DNA from: Phocaeicola intestinalis
GTDB lineage: Bacteria; Bacteroidota; Bacteroidia; Bacteroidales; Bacteroidaceae
Direction: 5' to 3'
Length of the DNA: 38,517 nt
NCBI RefSeq assembly: GCF_014837065.1
Contig: NZ_JACSPP010000037.1
Coordinates: 1 to 38,517, forward strand
Position 1 is the stretch's first letter; every line of letters starts with the position of its first letter. The notes under the pieces were generated by a model. The model saw only the letters and a list, made by a program, of their open reading frames with translations. It was not told the origin of the DNA and ran no database searches. The translations under genes and the position numbers were made by a program. Shown piece after piece: positions 32,737-38,517 of this stretch.

Positions 32737-32973
32737 TTAATGTTTCCACAGGGAATAAAAATCAACCATATATACCTTATCATCCGTATAAGGGCAAACT
32801 ACACTACCTGACCCCTGACAATCCGAACCGTTTTCCCAATTTTCTTCAACGGCTAAAGCCTCTACATTCTCAAATAACAAGTCGCTTGATGTTTCAGACT
32901 TTCCTTGGCTTTGCCAAAAGAAACCCATACCTGCACAGCAAACAACCACTGCGCTCAAAATCACTTTTTTCAT
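32737..32973 (-). CDS. NVEALA-family peptide precursor, 78 aa
   Basis: I use ATG 32973 (MKKVIL); an ATG at 32991 would add six residues. The hydrophobic helix is at about 4-20 (VILSAVVVCCAGMGFFW), then TSSDLLFENVEALA ending at residue 41. The tail has two Cys (GSDCQGSGSVVCPYTDDKVY) and ends YSLWKH. It is the most divergent leader of the five (SDLLFENVEALA). A -7 box lies at 33033-33040 on the minus strand and the gene is divergent from the winged-helix regulator. Confidence 0.85.
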   Translation of the reverse strand: MKKVILSAVVVCCAGMGFFWQSQGKSETSSDLLFENVEALAVEENWENGSDCQGSGSVVCPYTDDKVYMVDFYSLWKH

Positions 32974-33032
32974 TGTTTTGCTTTCCATCATTTAACAGTT
33001 TAGAATTACATTACGTTTTTTTTAATTCGGCG

Positions 33033-33040
33033 CAAAGATG
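33033..33040 (-). promoter_or_regulatory. Promoter -7 box (CATCTTTG) of the peptide-DUF1573 unit
   Basis: The minus strand reads CATCTTTG, one mismatch from TAnnTTTG, about 60 nt before ATG 32973. The -33 region is weak, which fits a regulated promoter. Confidence 0.45.
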
Positions 33041-33078
33041 GGAAAAACTGCAGAAAGAAGGAAAAATGCAATCTAAAA

Positions 33079-33121
33079 TTTACATGAAATTTTACATACA
33101 ATTCATTTACAAACACTTACA
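33079..33121. promoter_or_regulatory. Four TTTACA-type direct repeats between divergent genes
   Basis: TTTACA at 33079, 33091 and 33106 and CTTACA at 33116 have spacings of 12, 15 and 10. OmpR/PhoB-type winged-helix proteins commonly bind such direct repeats. The 14-mer AATTCATTTACAAA at 33100-33113 recurs at 35921-35934 before the DUF3737 gene. Confidence 0.45.
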
Positions 33122-33199
33122 AAACACATTCGGATGATTTTCAGATTAATTTTAGGTAGAAAAAATAGTATATCATCATGCTGTTACCTCTTTTTTTAC

Positions 33200-33207
33200 T
33201 AATTTTG
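33200..33207 (+). promoter_or_regulatory. Promoter -7 box (TAATTTTG) of the winged-helix regulator gene
   Basis: TAATTTTG lies 24 nt before ATG 33232, which rules out the earlier ATG at 33178 because it would lie upstream of the transcript start. Confidence 0.65.
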
Positions 33208-33231
33208 CAGACACATTCTAACCCTACAATC

Positions 33232-34203
33232 ATGGACAAGCTGAAAAAGAAATACATATTAATTCTCGCACTGACTATCATCTGCACAGTTGCAACAGGA
33301 GGATGCATCTATTTCAACCTATGTACCGCCAATCAGAAGATTGCACAAAAAGCAGACCATGCCTTGTTGTCAGCCTTATATACAGACTTTTACCAACGGC
33401 TTCTTGCTGGAGGAATACATACAAACCAGACCAAAAATGTTCCGAAAAAAAGAATTAAGACCTATCGGACCATGACCGAAAGAGGAGACACAACGTATGT
33501 CTTCGAAGACAGCATAGACATTGACACTGCCAAATTCATTATCAAGCAACACCACATGGCATACTACAAGCCTATCCATCCTGACAAGTTAAACGACTTG
33601 TTTCAAGACGAACTCGCCAAGAATGACATCGGAGGAGAATCAGGCATTGTATATATCTACAAAGGAAAAGCGACTTACAGCAACAACGACTCGATATCAC
33701 CCTCAAAAGCCACTTATTGTACACCACTACAATACATCGATTATCCGCCTTCCATACAAATCCAAGCATGGGCAGATTATGGCATACTTTCTGTATGGAA
33801 TCATCTCAACGCATTTCTGTCCCTACTGATTGCCTTATGCCTGATTGGCATTGCAGCATTGGGAAGGTGGTTTTATAAATTGCACAAAGCGTGTAAGATA
33901 AAAGCCAAGCTCAACAGCCGCATACAATGCGATGAAATCAAACAAACCTGCACCATCGAAGGAACAGTCTACTCATTGGTCCCGCAAGACTTGAAACTGC
34001 TGAAAATGTTTATACAGGCAGAAAACCAGTATCTCTCGCGGGAAACAATCAAGCAGGCTTTTTGGAAAAACAGCTCCTATGAAAGTGCAAATTCCAATCT
34101 CAACACGCATATCAACAGATTGCGCCAAATACTCAAACTACACGAAGGCTATGACCTGATTACCCATAAAGGGAAAGGGTACACCTTGGTAATGCCTGAG
34201 TGA
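33232..34203 (+). CDS. Membrane-anchored winged-helix (OmpR/ToxR-like) regulator, 323 aa
   Basis: Start set by the promoter box at 33200. A TM helix at about 7-27, a periplasmic domain to about 190, TM2 at about 191-212, and a cytoplasmic C-terminal winged-helix domain (about 237-322) with SRETIKQAFWKNSSYESANS, the recognition helix SNLNTHINRLRQIL and the wing GKGYTL. No receiver or kinase domain is seen. This is a one-component signal-to-DNA protein of ToxR topology, except that the DNA-binding end is C-terminal. It is divergent from the peptide-DUF1573 unit, so it probably controls that unit, maybe through TTTACA repeats, in response to a periplasmic cue. A relic of a second such gene lies at 35537-35598. 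Confidence 0.82.
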   Translation: MDKLKKKYILILALTIICTVATGGCIYFNLCTANQKIAQKADHALLSALYTDFYQRLLAGGIHTNQTKNVPKKRIKTYRTMTERGDTTYVFEDSIDIDTAKFIIKQHHMAYYKPIHPDKLNDLFQDELAKNDIGGESGIVYIYKGKATYSNNDSISPSKATYCTPLQYIDYPPSIQIQAWADYGILSVWNHLNAFLSLLIALCLIGIAALGRWFYKLHKACKIKAKLNSRIQCDEIKQTCTIEGTVYSLVPQDLKLLKMFIQAENQYLSRETIKQAFWKNSSYESANSNLNTHINRLRQILKLHEGYDLITHKGKGYTLVMPE

Positions 34204-34232
34204 TGCGGCTTCCCCTAAAAACAAAAACAGAG

Positions 34233-34273
34233 ACACAAAGGCACAGAATTTTTGTTTTCTGTGTCATTTGTGT
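34233..34273. terminator. Bidirectional hairpin between convergent genes
   Basis: ACACAAAGGCACAGAA pairs with TTCTGTGTCATTTGTGT (one bulge and a mismatch), A-rich before and T-rich within. It lies between the regulator and the 34292 lipoprotein gene. Confidence 0.6.
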
Positions 34274-34291
34274 TCCCAATGGACCATACCC

Positions 34292-35356
34292 TCAATCTAA
34301 CCGGTAACGGAACAAACCATTATCGGTATTGACATCGGTAGCCCAAAGAAGATGACGTGCCTCGTCGACATAAATGCCCGACAAAGGACGGTCGAACACA
34401 TAACGCCGCAACAAGTTGCCTTCGCGGCTGAACACCCGTAGGGATGTGCCTCCCTGCTTACCCATGCCTGCCGACTGTGCTATCTCCTTGAACGTGGTAC
34501 CGTCGTAAAGCGCATAGATGCAACTGTCGGTAACCTGCACGTCCCAATATCCCATACAGCCGGAAGGGATGCCATAGCCCTCAGGAGTCACCTGAAAGAC
34601 CGGCTCACCATCCGTACCTACCACATGGGCTTCGGCACGCATCCCGCTACCCACCGCATACGTATCGAGCACATCACCCAACTGGGTGACCGCAACCACA
34701 CGCTTGCCAGCACGGTCGATGGCAAGAAACGAACGCCATGCCTGTGCCACGGCAGGAGCATTTTTGTGCAACGTAGCGGTATCACTCAAAGAAATCATCG
34801 CTGCCTTCCGCAAAAGATGCCCGTCGTAACCGGCTATGCAGAAACGTGCTTCGCCCAAATAGTCAGGTATCAGCAAGGTAGAATCGGGCAAGGGCAAAAA
34901 GTCTAACGGCATAGGCACATCCTCGGTAAAGGCAATCACCCGGCGCAAACGCGGCACGGAACGGGCATCCAATCCCTCGTATACGGCAAGCTTACGTCCG
35001 CTCATATCCAATACGCCCAAGCTGTTCTTATCAATGAACCGCGCCATACTGGCAGATACGATTTCTTCAGGACCTTCGCCTTTCGGTGCAAAGGAAGCGA
35101 TAAAATGGAAACCGGGATAAGTGAAGAGATGGCAAAAGCAGCTGTCGGCATTCAAATCGAAAATAACGGCTACACTGTCTTCTACACAAACACGGTAGGG
35201 ATATTGCATCCATACACTCTCTGTCAGGGCTACCTGTTCCCCTTTCAAGCTGTCGGCAGGCACCGGTTCGCCCCCTGCCTTGCCTGCCTGGGTACAGCCG
35301 GTAAACATGCCTGCAAGTACCAGCCATAAACTTAATGCATAAACTATTCTTTTCAT
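34292..35356 (-). CDS. BF3164-like propeller lipoprotein, 354 aa
   Basis: The signal MKRIVYALSLWLVLAGMFTGCTQ has a FTGC lipobox. Propeller-type strands follow, with VAVIFDLNADSCFCHLFTY, the motif FAPKGEGPEEIVSASMARF (position and form as in 29574) and a C-terminal strand HLLWATDVNTDNGLFRYRLD that closes the last blade. It is a member of the BF3164/TolB-like set. It is a single gene with its own promoter (-7 box 35477-35484) and a 120-nt leader that contains GGAGTGGAAACG, also present in the conserved peptide blocks. No peptide gene is next to it, but it is the outermost member of the cluster. Confidence 0.8.
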   Translation of the reverse strand: MKRIVYALSLWLVLAGMFTGCTQAGKAGGEPVPADSLKGEQVALTESVWMQYPYRVCVEDSVAVIFDLNADSCFCHLFTYPGFHFIASFAPKGEGPEEIVSASMARFIDKNSLGVLDMSGRKLAVYEGLDARSVPRLRRVIAFTEDVPMPLDFLPLPDSTLLIPDYLGEARFCIAGYDGHLLRKAAMISLSDTATLHKNAPAVAQAWRSFLAIDRAGKRVVAVTQLGDVLDTYAVGSGMRAEAHVVGTDGEPVFQVTPEGYGIPSGCMGYWDVQVTDSCIYALYDGTTFKEIAQSAGMGKQGGTSLRVFSREGNLLRRYVFDRPLSGIYVDEARHLLWATDVNTDNGLFRYRLD

Positions 35357-35476
35357 TACAATAAAATTAATGTCAATCCGGAATCAATATCGTTTCCACT
35401 CCTTATTTCACAAACGACACCGGGAAGACAGTTCATCATAAAGACGTACCTGAGCCACCTCTTCCCTGTCTGTCCG

Positions 35477-35484
35477 CAAAGATA
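35477..35484 (-). promoter_or_regulatory. Promoter -7 box (TATCTTTG) of the 34292-35356 gene
   Basis: The minus strand reads TATCTTTG, giving a start near 35470 and a 5' leader of about 115 nt. Confidence 0.55.
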
Positions 35485-35536
35485 CATATATTTATCCATA
35501 AACATCCAATAAAATACATACATCTATGCACTCATG

Positions 35537-35598
35537 CAAATACGAAACCGGCAAAAAGGCTATGACCCATTATCCATAAAGGAAAAGGATATACTTAG
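35537..35598 (+). pseudogene. 3' remnant of a second winged-helix regulator gene
   Basis: CAAATAC, AAGGCTATGACC and CATAAAGG repeat the order and spacing of the 3' end of the 33232-34203 gene. Translation gives GYD, then after a frameshift IIHKGKGYT and a stop, against GYDLITHKGKGYTL in the intact gene. Upstream sequence is not recognisable. This is a decayed copy. Confidence 0.6.
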
Positions 35599-35608
35599 AG
35601 GCTGTTTC

Positions 35609-35645
35609 AGAAACTGTTTTGAATTTCTCCGATAAGTTTGTTTCA
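35609..35645 (+). repeat. Truncated MITE end (copy D)
   Basis: AGAAACTGTTTTGAATTTCT then CCGATAAGTTTG matches the left end and first interior bases of copies B and C. No opposite end follows. It starts 10 bp after the regulator remnant. Confidence 0.65.
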
Positions 35646-35713
35646 GCAGATGCGAATCAATGTATGATTAAAAGGCTCAGTATCTGTCTCAGGCTGTCTT
35701 ACTTTTACGTTCT

Positions 35714-35787
35714 CCATATCAAAACCGTACGGTTTCCATATCGAAAACGTACGGTTTCCAATTGGAGAACGTACGGTTTTGATATGG
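35714..35787. repeat. Three 22-bp-spaced CGTACGGTTT repeats within an inverted repeat
   Basis: CGTACGGTTT occurs at 35726, 35748 and 35770, exactly 22 bp apart. The outer arms CCATATCAAAACCGTAC (35714-35730) and GTACGGTTTTGATATGG (35771-35787) are perfect inverses. The rest of the 640-bp gap (35357-35995) holds no gene. Confidence 0.75.
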
Positions 35788-35952
35788 AAACCATAAAAGG
35801 ATGCTCTCTGGATTGATAATACAACCCGATTAGAGACTTAAACTTTGCGTGGTATGAAATTGTGCATGGTATCATATCAAAATTCTCTGTCCTTTCTGTA
35901 ATCGAGGTAGTATCATCTGTAATTCATTTACAAAAGAATGGGAAGAATGTTG

Positions 35953-35960
35953 TAATTTTG
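35953..35960 (+). promoter_or_regulatory. Promoter -7 box (TAATTTTG) of the DUF3737 gene
   Basis: It lies 35 nt before the ATG at 35996. A -33 box is not clear. AATTCATTTACAAA (35921-35934) lies just upstream. Confidence 0.5.
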
Positions 35961-35995
35961 CACCCGAAGAAAAACAACCAAATAACAAATATACT

Positions 35996-36838
35996 ATGCA
36001 GCTGATTAAAGACAAAGAATTCGGGGGCGAACGCCCGCTGTTCGCCTCGCACGACCTTCACTTGGATAACGTGACCATCCGCGAAGGAGAATCGGGCATC
36101 AAAGAGTGCAGCAACATCGTAGCAACCAATTGCCGTTTCGAGGGGAATTATCCGTTCTGGCACGTACACGGCTTTACCATTGACAATTGTTACTTTGCCG
36201 TAGGCGGACGCTCGGCATTGTGGTATTCCGACCATTTAATCATGAAAGATACCGTAATCGACGCCCCGAAAATGTTCCGTGAAATGAACGACATTGAGAT
36301 AGAAAACGTACAGATGAACGATGCCGACGAAGTGTTCTGGCGGTGCAACCGCATCCGCGTGAAGAACCTCCGCCTGCACGACGGTACCTATCCGTTCATG
36401 TTCAGCAACGATATTTATGTGGACGGGCTGGAAAGCGACAGCAAGTATGTATTCCAATACGTGAAAAACGTGGAAATCCATAACGCGAAGATTACGACGA
36501 AGGACGCTTTCTGGGAAGTGGAGAACGTAACGATTTACGATTCGGAACTGAACGGTGAGTATCTGGGCTGGCACTCGAAGAACCTGCGCCTGGTTAATTG
36601 CCACATCTCCGGCGAACAGCCTTTGTGTTATGCCGAAGATCTGGTGCTGGAGAACTGTACTTTCGACCCGTCCTGCGACCGCGCCTTCGAATATTCTACC
36701 CTGAACGCCGACATCCGCGGGGCGATCACCAACATCAAGAACCCGATGTCAGGACGCATCATAGCAGACAGTATCGGCTCCATCACACTGGATGAAAACA
36801 TCAAAGCTCCAGCCGATTGCGTGATAGAAACAAGGTAA
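35996..36838 (+). CDS. DUF3737 family protein (beta-helix), 280 aa
   Basis: The N-terminal KDKEFGGERPLFASHDLHLDNV and the repeated N-x-x-I/L/V pattern (CSNIVATNCRF, FTIDNCYF, IEIENVQM, NRIRVKNLRL, KNVEIHNAKI, LRLVNCHI) form a right-handed parallel beta-helix with about 12 coils, which is characteristic of DUF3737. No signal peptide. Function is not established. Length matches the family. It has its own promoter and is followed by MITE copy C. GC content and codon use look like ordinary chromosome. Confidence 0.85.
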   Translation: MQLIKDKEFGGERPLFASHDLHLDNVTIREGESGIKECSNIVATNCRFEGNYPFWHVHGFTIDNCYFAVGGRSALWYSDHLIMKDTVIDAPKMFREMNDIEIENVQMNDADEVFWRCNRIRVKNLRLHDGTYPFMFSNDIYVDGLESDSKYVFQYVKNVEIHNAKITTKDAFWEVENVTIYDSELNGEYLGWHSKNLRLVNCHISGEQPLCYAEDLVLENCTFDPSCDRAFEYSTLNADIRGAITNIKNPMSGRIIADSIGSITLDENIKAPADCVIETR

Positions 36839-36912
36839 TGAAGAATTTTCACCACAGATTACACAGATTGATAAAATCATGTCCTCCGTATAATGGAATA
36901 ATTATTTTTTTA

Positions 36913-37112
36913 GAAGCTGTTTTGAATTTATCGTGCGATGATTTGGGATGAGTTTTTGTAGAGACGCAAAATCTTGCGTCTTTACTATGGGAAGATAGCG
37001 GGCTATCTGACGAAGAACAGAAGCGGAAAGGACCAAAAAATCGCCCAAAGCACACACGAAAACGAACACATCAAGCCAAGAAAAACTTTTTGGAGAAATT
37101 CAAAACAGCTTC
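36913..37112. mobile_element. MITE-like element, full copy (C)
   Basis: The ends GAAGCTGTTTTGAATTT and AAATTCAAAACAGCTTC are identical to copy B, in the opposite orientation. It is flanked by the direct repeat TTA (36910-36912 and 37113-37115). Near its middle the palindrome AGACGCAAAATCTTGCGTCT replaces the sequence found in copy B. It sits inside the loop of an inverted repeat (36846-36869 with 37115-37138, TTTTCACCACAGATTAC...). Confidence 0.85.
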
Positions 37113-37154
37113 TTAATCTGCGTAATCTGTGGTGAAAAATGAGAATCGCGTTTT

Positions 37155-37994
37155 TTATTTCAGCTTATCGTATTCCTCGTCCGTAACAGGTTCCAGCCAT
37201 TCATTGGAAGTGTTTTCTCCGGGAACTTCGAAAGCGAGGTGTGCAAACCAACTGTCGGCTGCCGCTCCATGCCAGTGTTTTACATTCGCCGGGATGTGTA
37301 TCACATCGCCCGGAAGCATCTGTACGGCAGGCTTTCCTTCTTCCTGATACCAGCCGCGTCCGGCTACACAAACCAACATCTGACCACCTCCCTTCGTGGC
37401 ATGATGAATGTGCCAGTTGTTACGGCAGCGCGGCTCGAAGGTCACATTCGAGAAAGGAACTTGTTCACCCGATACACGGGCAAGATAACTGTTTCCGATA
37501 AAATACTGTGCGTATGCCGTATTGGGCTCGCCGATAGGGAAAATCATTTCGCGCTGGAAAGCTGCCTTTCCGTTATCGTCCGCCACATCTTCCGCCCATA
37601 CGTCTTTCGCCAGACGGAAAGCCCCCCATGCATTGGGCCATCCGGCATAGAAAGCCACGTGGGTCAACAGTTCGGAAATCTCGGTACGGGTCACGCCGTT
37701 GCTCTTGGCAAACTGCAAATGATGTGTAAGTGAAGAGTCGATAATGCCTTTTCCTACCAGTGTAGCAATTGTAATCATGCTGCGGTCGTGCGGACTCAGC
37801 CCGGGACGGTTCCATACTTCGCCGAAAAGGACGTCATCGTTCACCTTTGCAAATTCGGGGGCAAATTCTCCCAACTGCACACGTCCGGCAGTCTGTGTAA
37901 TCTTTTCTTGTGCCATAGTCATTTGAATATTAGTTGTTGATACAAGCATCCCCAAAAGGATGACTTTCCTGATGTTCAGTTGAATAGATTTCAT
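37155..37994 (-). CDS. Carboxymuconolactone decarboxylase-like and cupin fusion, 279 aa
   Basis: The start is ATG 37994 with a probable signal peptide (MKSIQLNIRKVILLGMLVST, cleavage near MAQ), so an exported form is likely. Residues about 55-130 have LSPHDRSMITIATLVGKG and LLTHVAFYAGWPNAW, the CMD/AhpD-like helix pattern. Residues about 190-265 are a cupin barrel: RNNWHIHHATKGGGQML with His metal ligands, and PGDVIHIPANVKHWHGA. These proteins often act on lactones or peroxides, or sense small molecules. Known two-domain CMD-cupin proteins are common in Bacteroides. Promoter -7 box at 38028-38035. Confidence 0.85.
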   Translation of the reverse strand: MKSIQLNIRKVILLGMLVSTTNIQMTMAQEKITQTAGRVQLGEFAPEFAKVNDDVLFGEVWNRPGLSPHDRSMITIATLVGKGIIDSSLTHHLQFAKSNGVTRTEISELLTHVAFYAGWPNAWGAFRLAKDVWAEDVADDNGKAAFQREMIFPIGEPNTAYAQYFIGNSYLARVSGEQVPFSNVTFEPRCRNNWHIHHATKGGGQMLVCVAGRGWYQEEGKPAVQMLPGDVIHIPANVKHWHGAAADSWFAHLAFEVPGENTSNEWLEPVTDEEYDKLK

Positions 37995-38027
37995 AGGAGT
38001 CAAGATTTTTATGATTATTACTTGATA

Positions 38028-38035
38028 CAAAAATA
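38028..38035 (-). promoter_or_regulatory. Promoter -7 box (TATTTTTG) of the CMD-cupin gene
   Basis: The complement of CAAAAATA reads TATTTTTG, 34 nt before ATG 37994. Confidence 0.5.
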
Positions 38036-38235
38036 CCCCCTTTCCCCGATATACCGCCTAACCAAATCACAGATGATTGTACCAGATTTACAGAAATCTA
38101 TGGAATATTCAAAAAATTGCATGAACGTTTTTTACTTTTATTACTTTGCCGGGTCTTATAAGCAGAACGTCCGCTCAAACGAGCTTACGAACGGGAACGG
38201 ACAACATGAATGTATAACTTAAAACATTGAACAGT

Positions 38236-38464
38236 ATGAGACTAACTAGAAAACTGGGAATGGCGATAATGGCAATAATGGCATTGACTGCAAGTTCCTG
38301 CGTCACATTGCATAGACACCGCCCCCAAAGAAAAGCGTAAAGAAGCAATGGAAAAGCTGATAACAGACATTGCGGCTGTGCTGACTTCCGACCAGCAGGT
38401 GCTTTACAAACAACTGCAAGAGGAAGCCGCAGCCGAAAGAAAAAAACATACGCGCAAAAACTGA
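38236..38464 (+). pseudogene. Small lipoprotein gene broken by a +1 frameshift
   Basis: From ATG 38236 the frame encodes a lipoprotein-like signal (MAIMALTASSC, Cys22) and stops at 38338 after 34 codons. In the +1 frame from 38315 the sequence continues as DTAPKEKRKEAMEKL, then a helical, charged segment ending KKHTRKN with a stop at 38462-38464. The two parts join naturally as one small lipoprotein of about 75 residues, so one base was lost or gained near 38305-38320, or the gene uses frameshifting near CCCCCAAAG. It has a weak promoter (TTACTTTG, 38141-38148). The rest of the window end (38465-38517) shows nothing. Confidence 0.6.
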
Positions 38465-38517
38465 GTGATTGCCACCTCTGGACGCTGACATTGCCTTGGC
38501 TGGACGGAGGAAAATCG

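Noticed and set aside
26549..32973. Classical lanthipeptide or class II bacteriocin cluster
   Set aside because: No LanM/LanB, radical SAM, YcaO or peptidase-ABC transporter gene is present and the leaders lack a double-glycine site, so known bacteriocin types do not fit.
35709..35797. CRISPR-like repeats
   Set aside because: Only three 10-bp cores with 12-bp gaps, inside an inverted repeat, and no cas gene nearby.
38303..38491. 62-aa minus-strand frame
   Set aside because: Lies opposite the broken lipoprotein gene and has no promoter or family signal.

Overview
This looks like a chromosomal segment of a gut Bacteroidales, probably Bacteroides or Phocaeicola. The evidence is the many Bacteroides-type promoters (TTTG, about 19-20 nt, TAnnTTTG), A-rich translation starts without Shine-Dalgarno sites in the host genes, and families largely confined to this order: NVEALA peptides, BF3164-like and 6-bladed beta-propeller lipoproteins, and lipid-anchored DUF1573 proteins. 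No database search was possible; every family name is assigned by reading the sequence.

Layout. 1-5650: right end of a prophage, AT-rich and with strong AGGAGG sites. It holds the end of a tape-measure gene, a large tail protein, a small promoter-driven cassette with a DUF2335 membrane protein, and a tyrosine integrase lying against the 3' end of tRNA-Trp (5655-5727). 5791-9005: ordinary chromosome with a uracil-DNA-glycosylase-like protein, a conserved unknown, a secreted unknown and a TPR protein. 9126-18206: a minus-strand efflux operon with a membrane fusion lipoprotein, two different RND permeases and a TolC-like channel, split by a 192-bp MITE-like element. 18228-35356: the accessory core of the window, described next. 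35357-35995: a repeat-rich, decayed intergenic region. 35996-38517: a DUF3737 beta-helix protein, another MITE copy, a carboxymuconolactone decarboxylase-cupin protein, and a frameshifted small lipoprotein gene.

The most interesting part is 18228-35356. Five small exported precursors share a hydrophobic N-terminus and a motif close to LSDLxLxNVEALA, followed by divergent Cys-containing tails. Two of the tails are near-identical in pattern (CxGC, then FCKFWGWGGCIGD). Around them lie six propeller-type lipoproteins, a signal peptidase I, a Wzy/O-antigen-ligase-like membrane protein with a TPR tail, a transglutaminase-like lipoprotein with a discoidin-like end, a thioredoxin-like/DUF1573 lipoprotein, and a membrane-anchored winged-helix regulator. 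Two peptide transcription units are preceded by a conserved block of about 145 bp. On the opposite strand this block carries a good promoter and a strong stem-loop, so it may encode a pair of divergent small RNAs with variable loops. Hairpins follow the peptide genes and may hold peptide output above that of the downstream lipoproteins. I infer an exported-peptide system with cell-surface or periplasmic partners. Its function (signalling, toxin, matrix) cannot be read from the sequence.

Mobile DNA has worked on the region: an IS4-family element broke one lipoprotein operon and appears to have rewritten the last codons of a gene, a MITE family with 3-bp TNA duplications has two full and two degraded copies, and a relic of a second winged-helix regulator sits beside one degraded copy.
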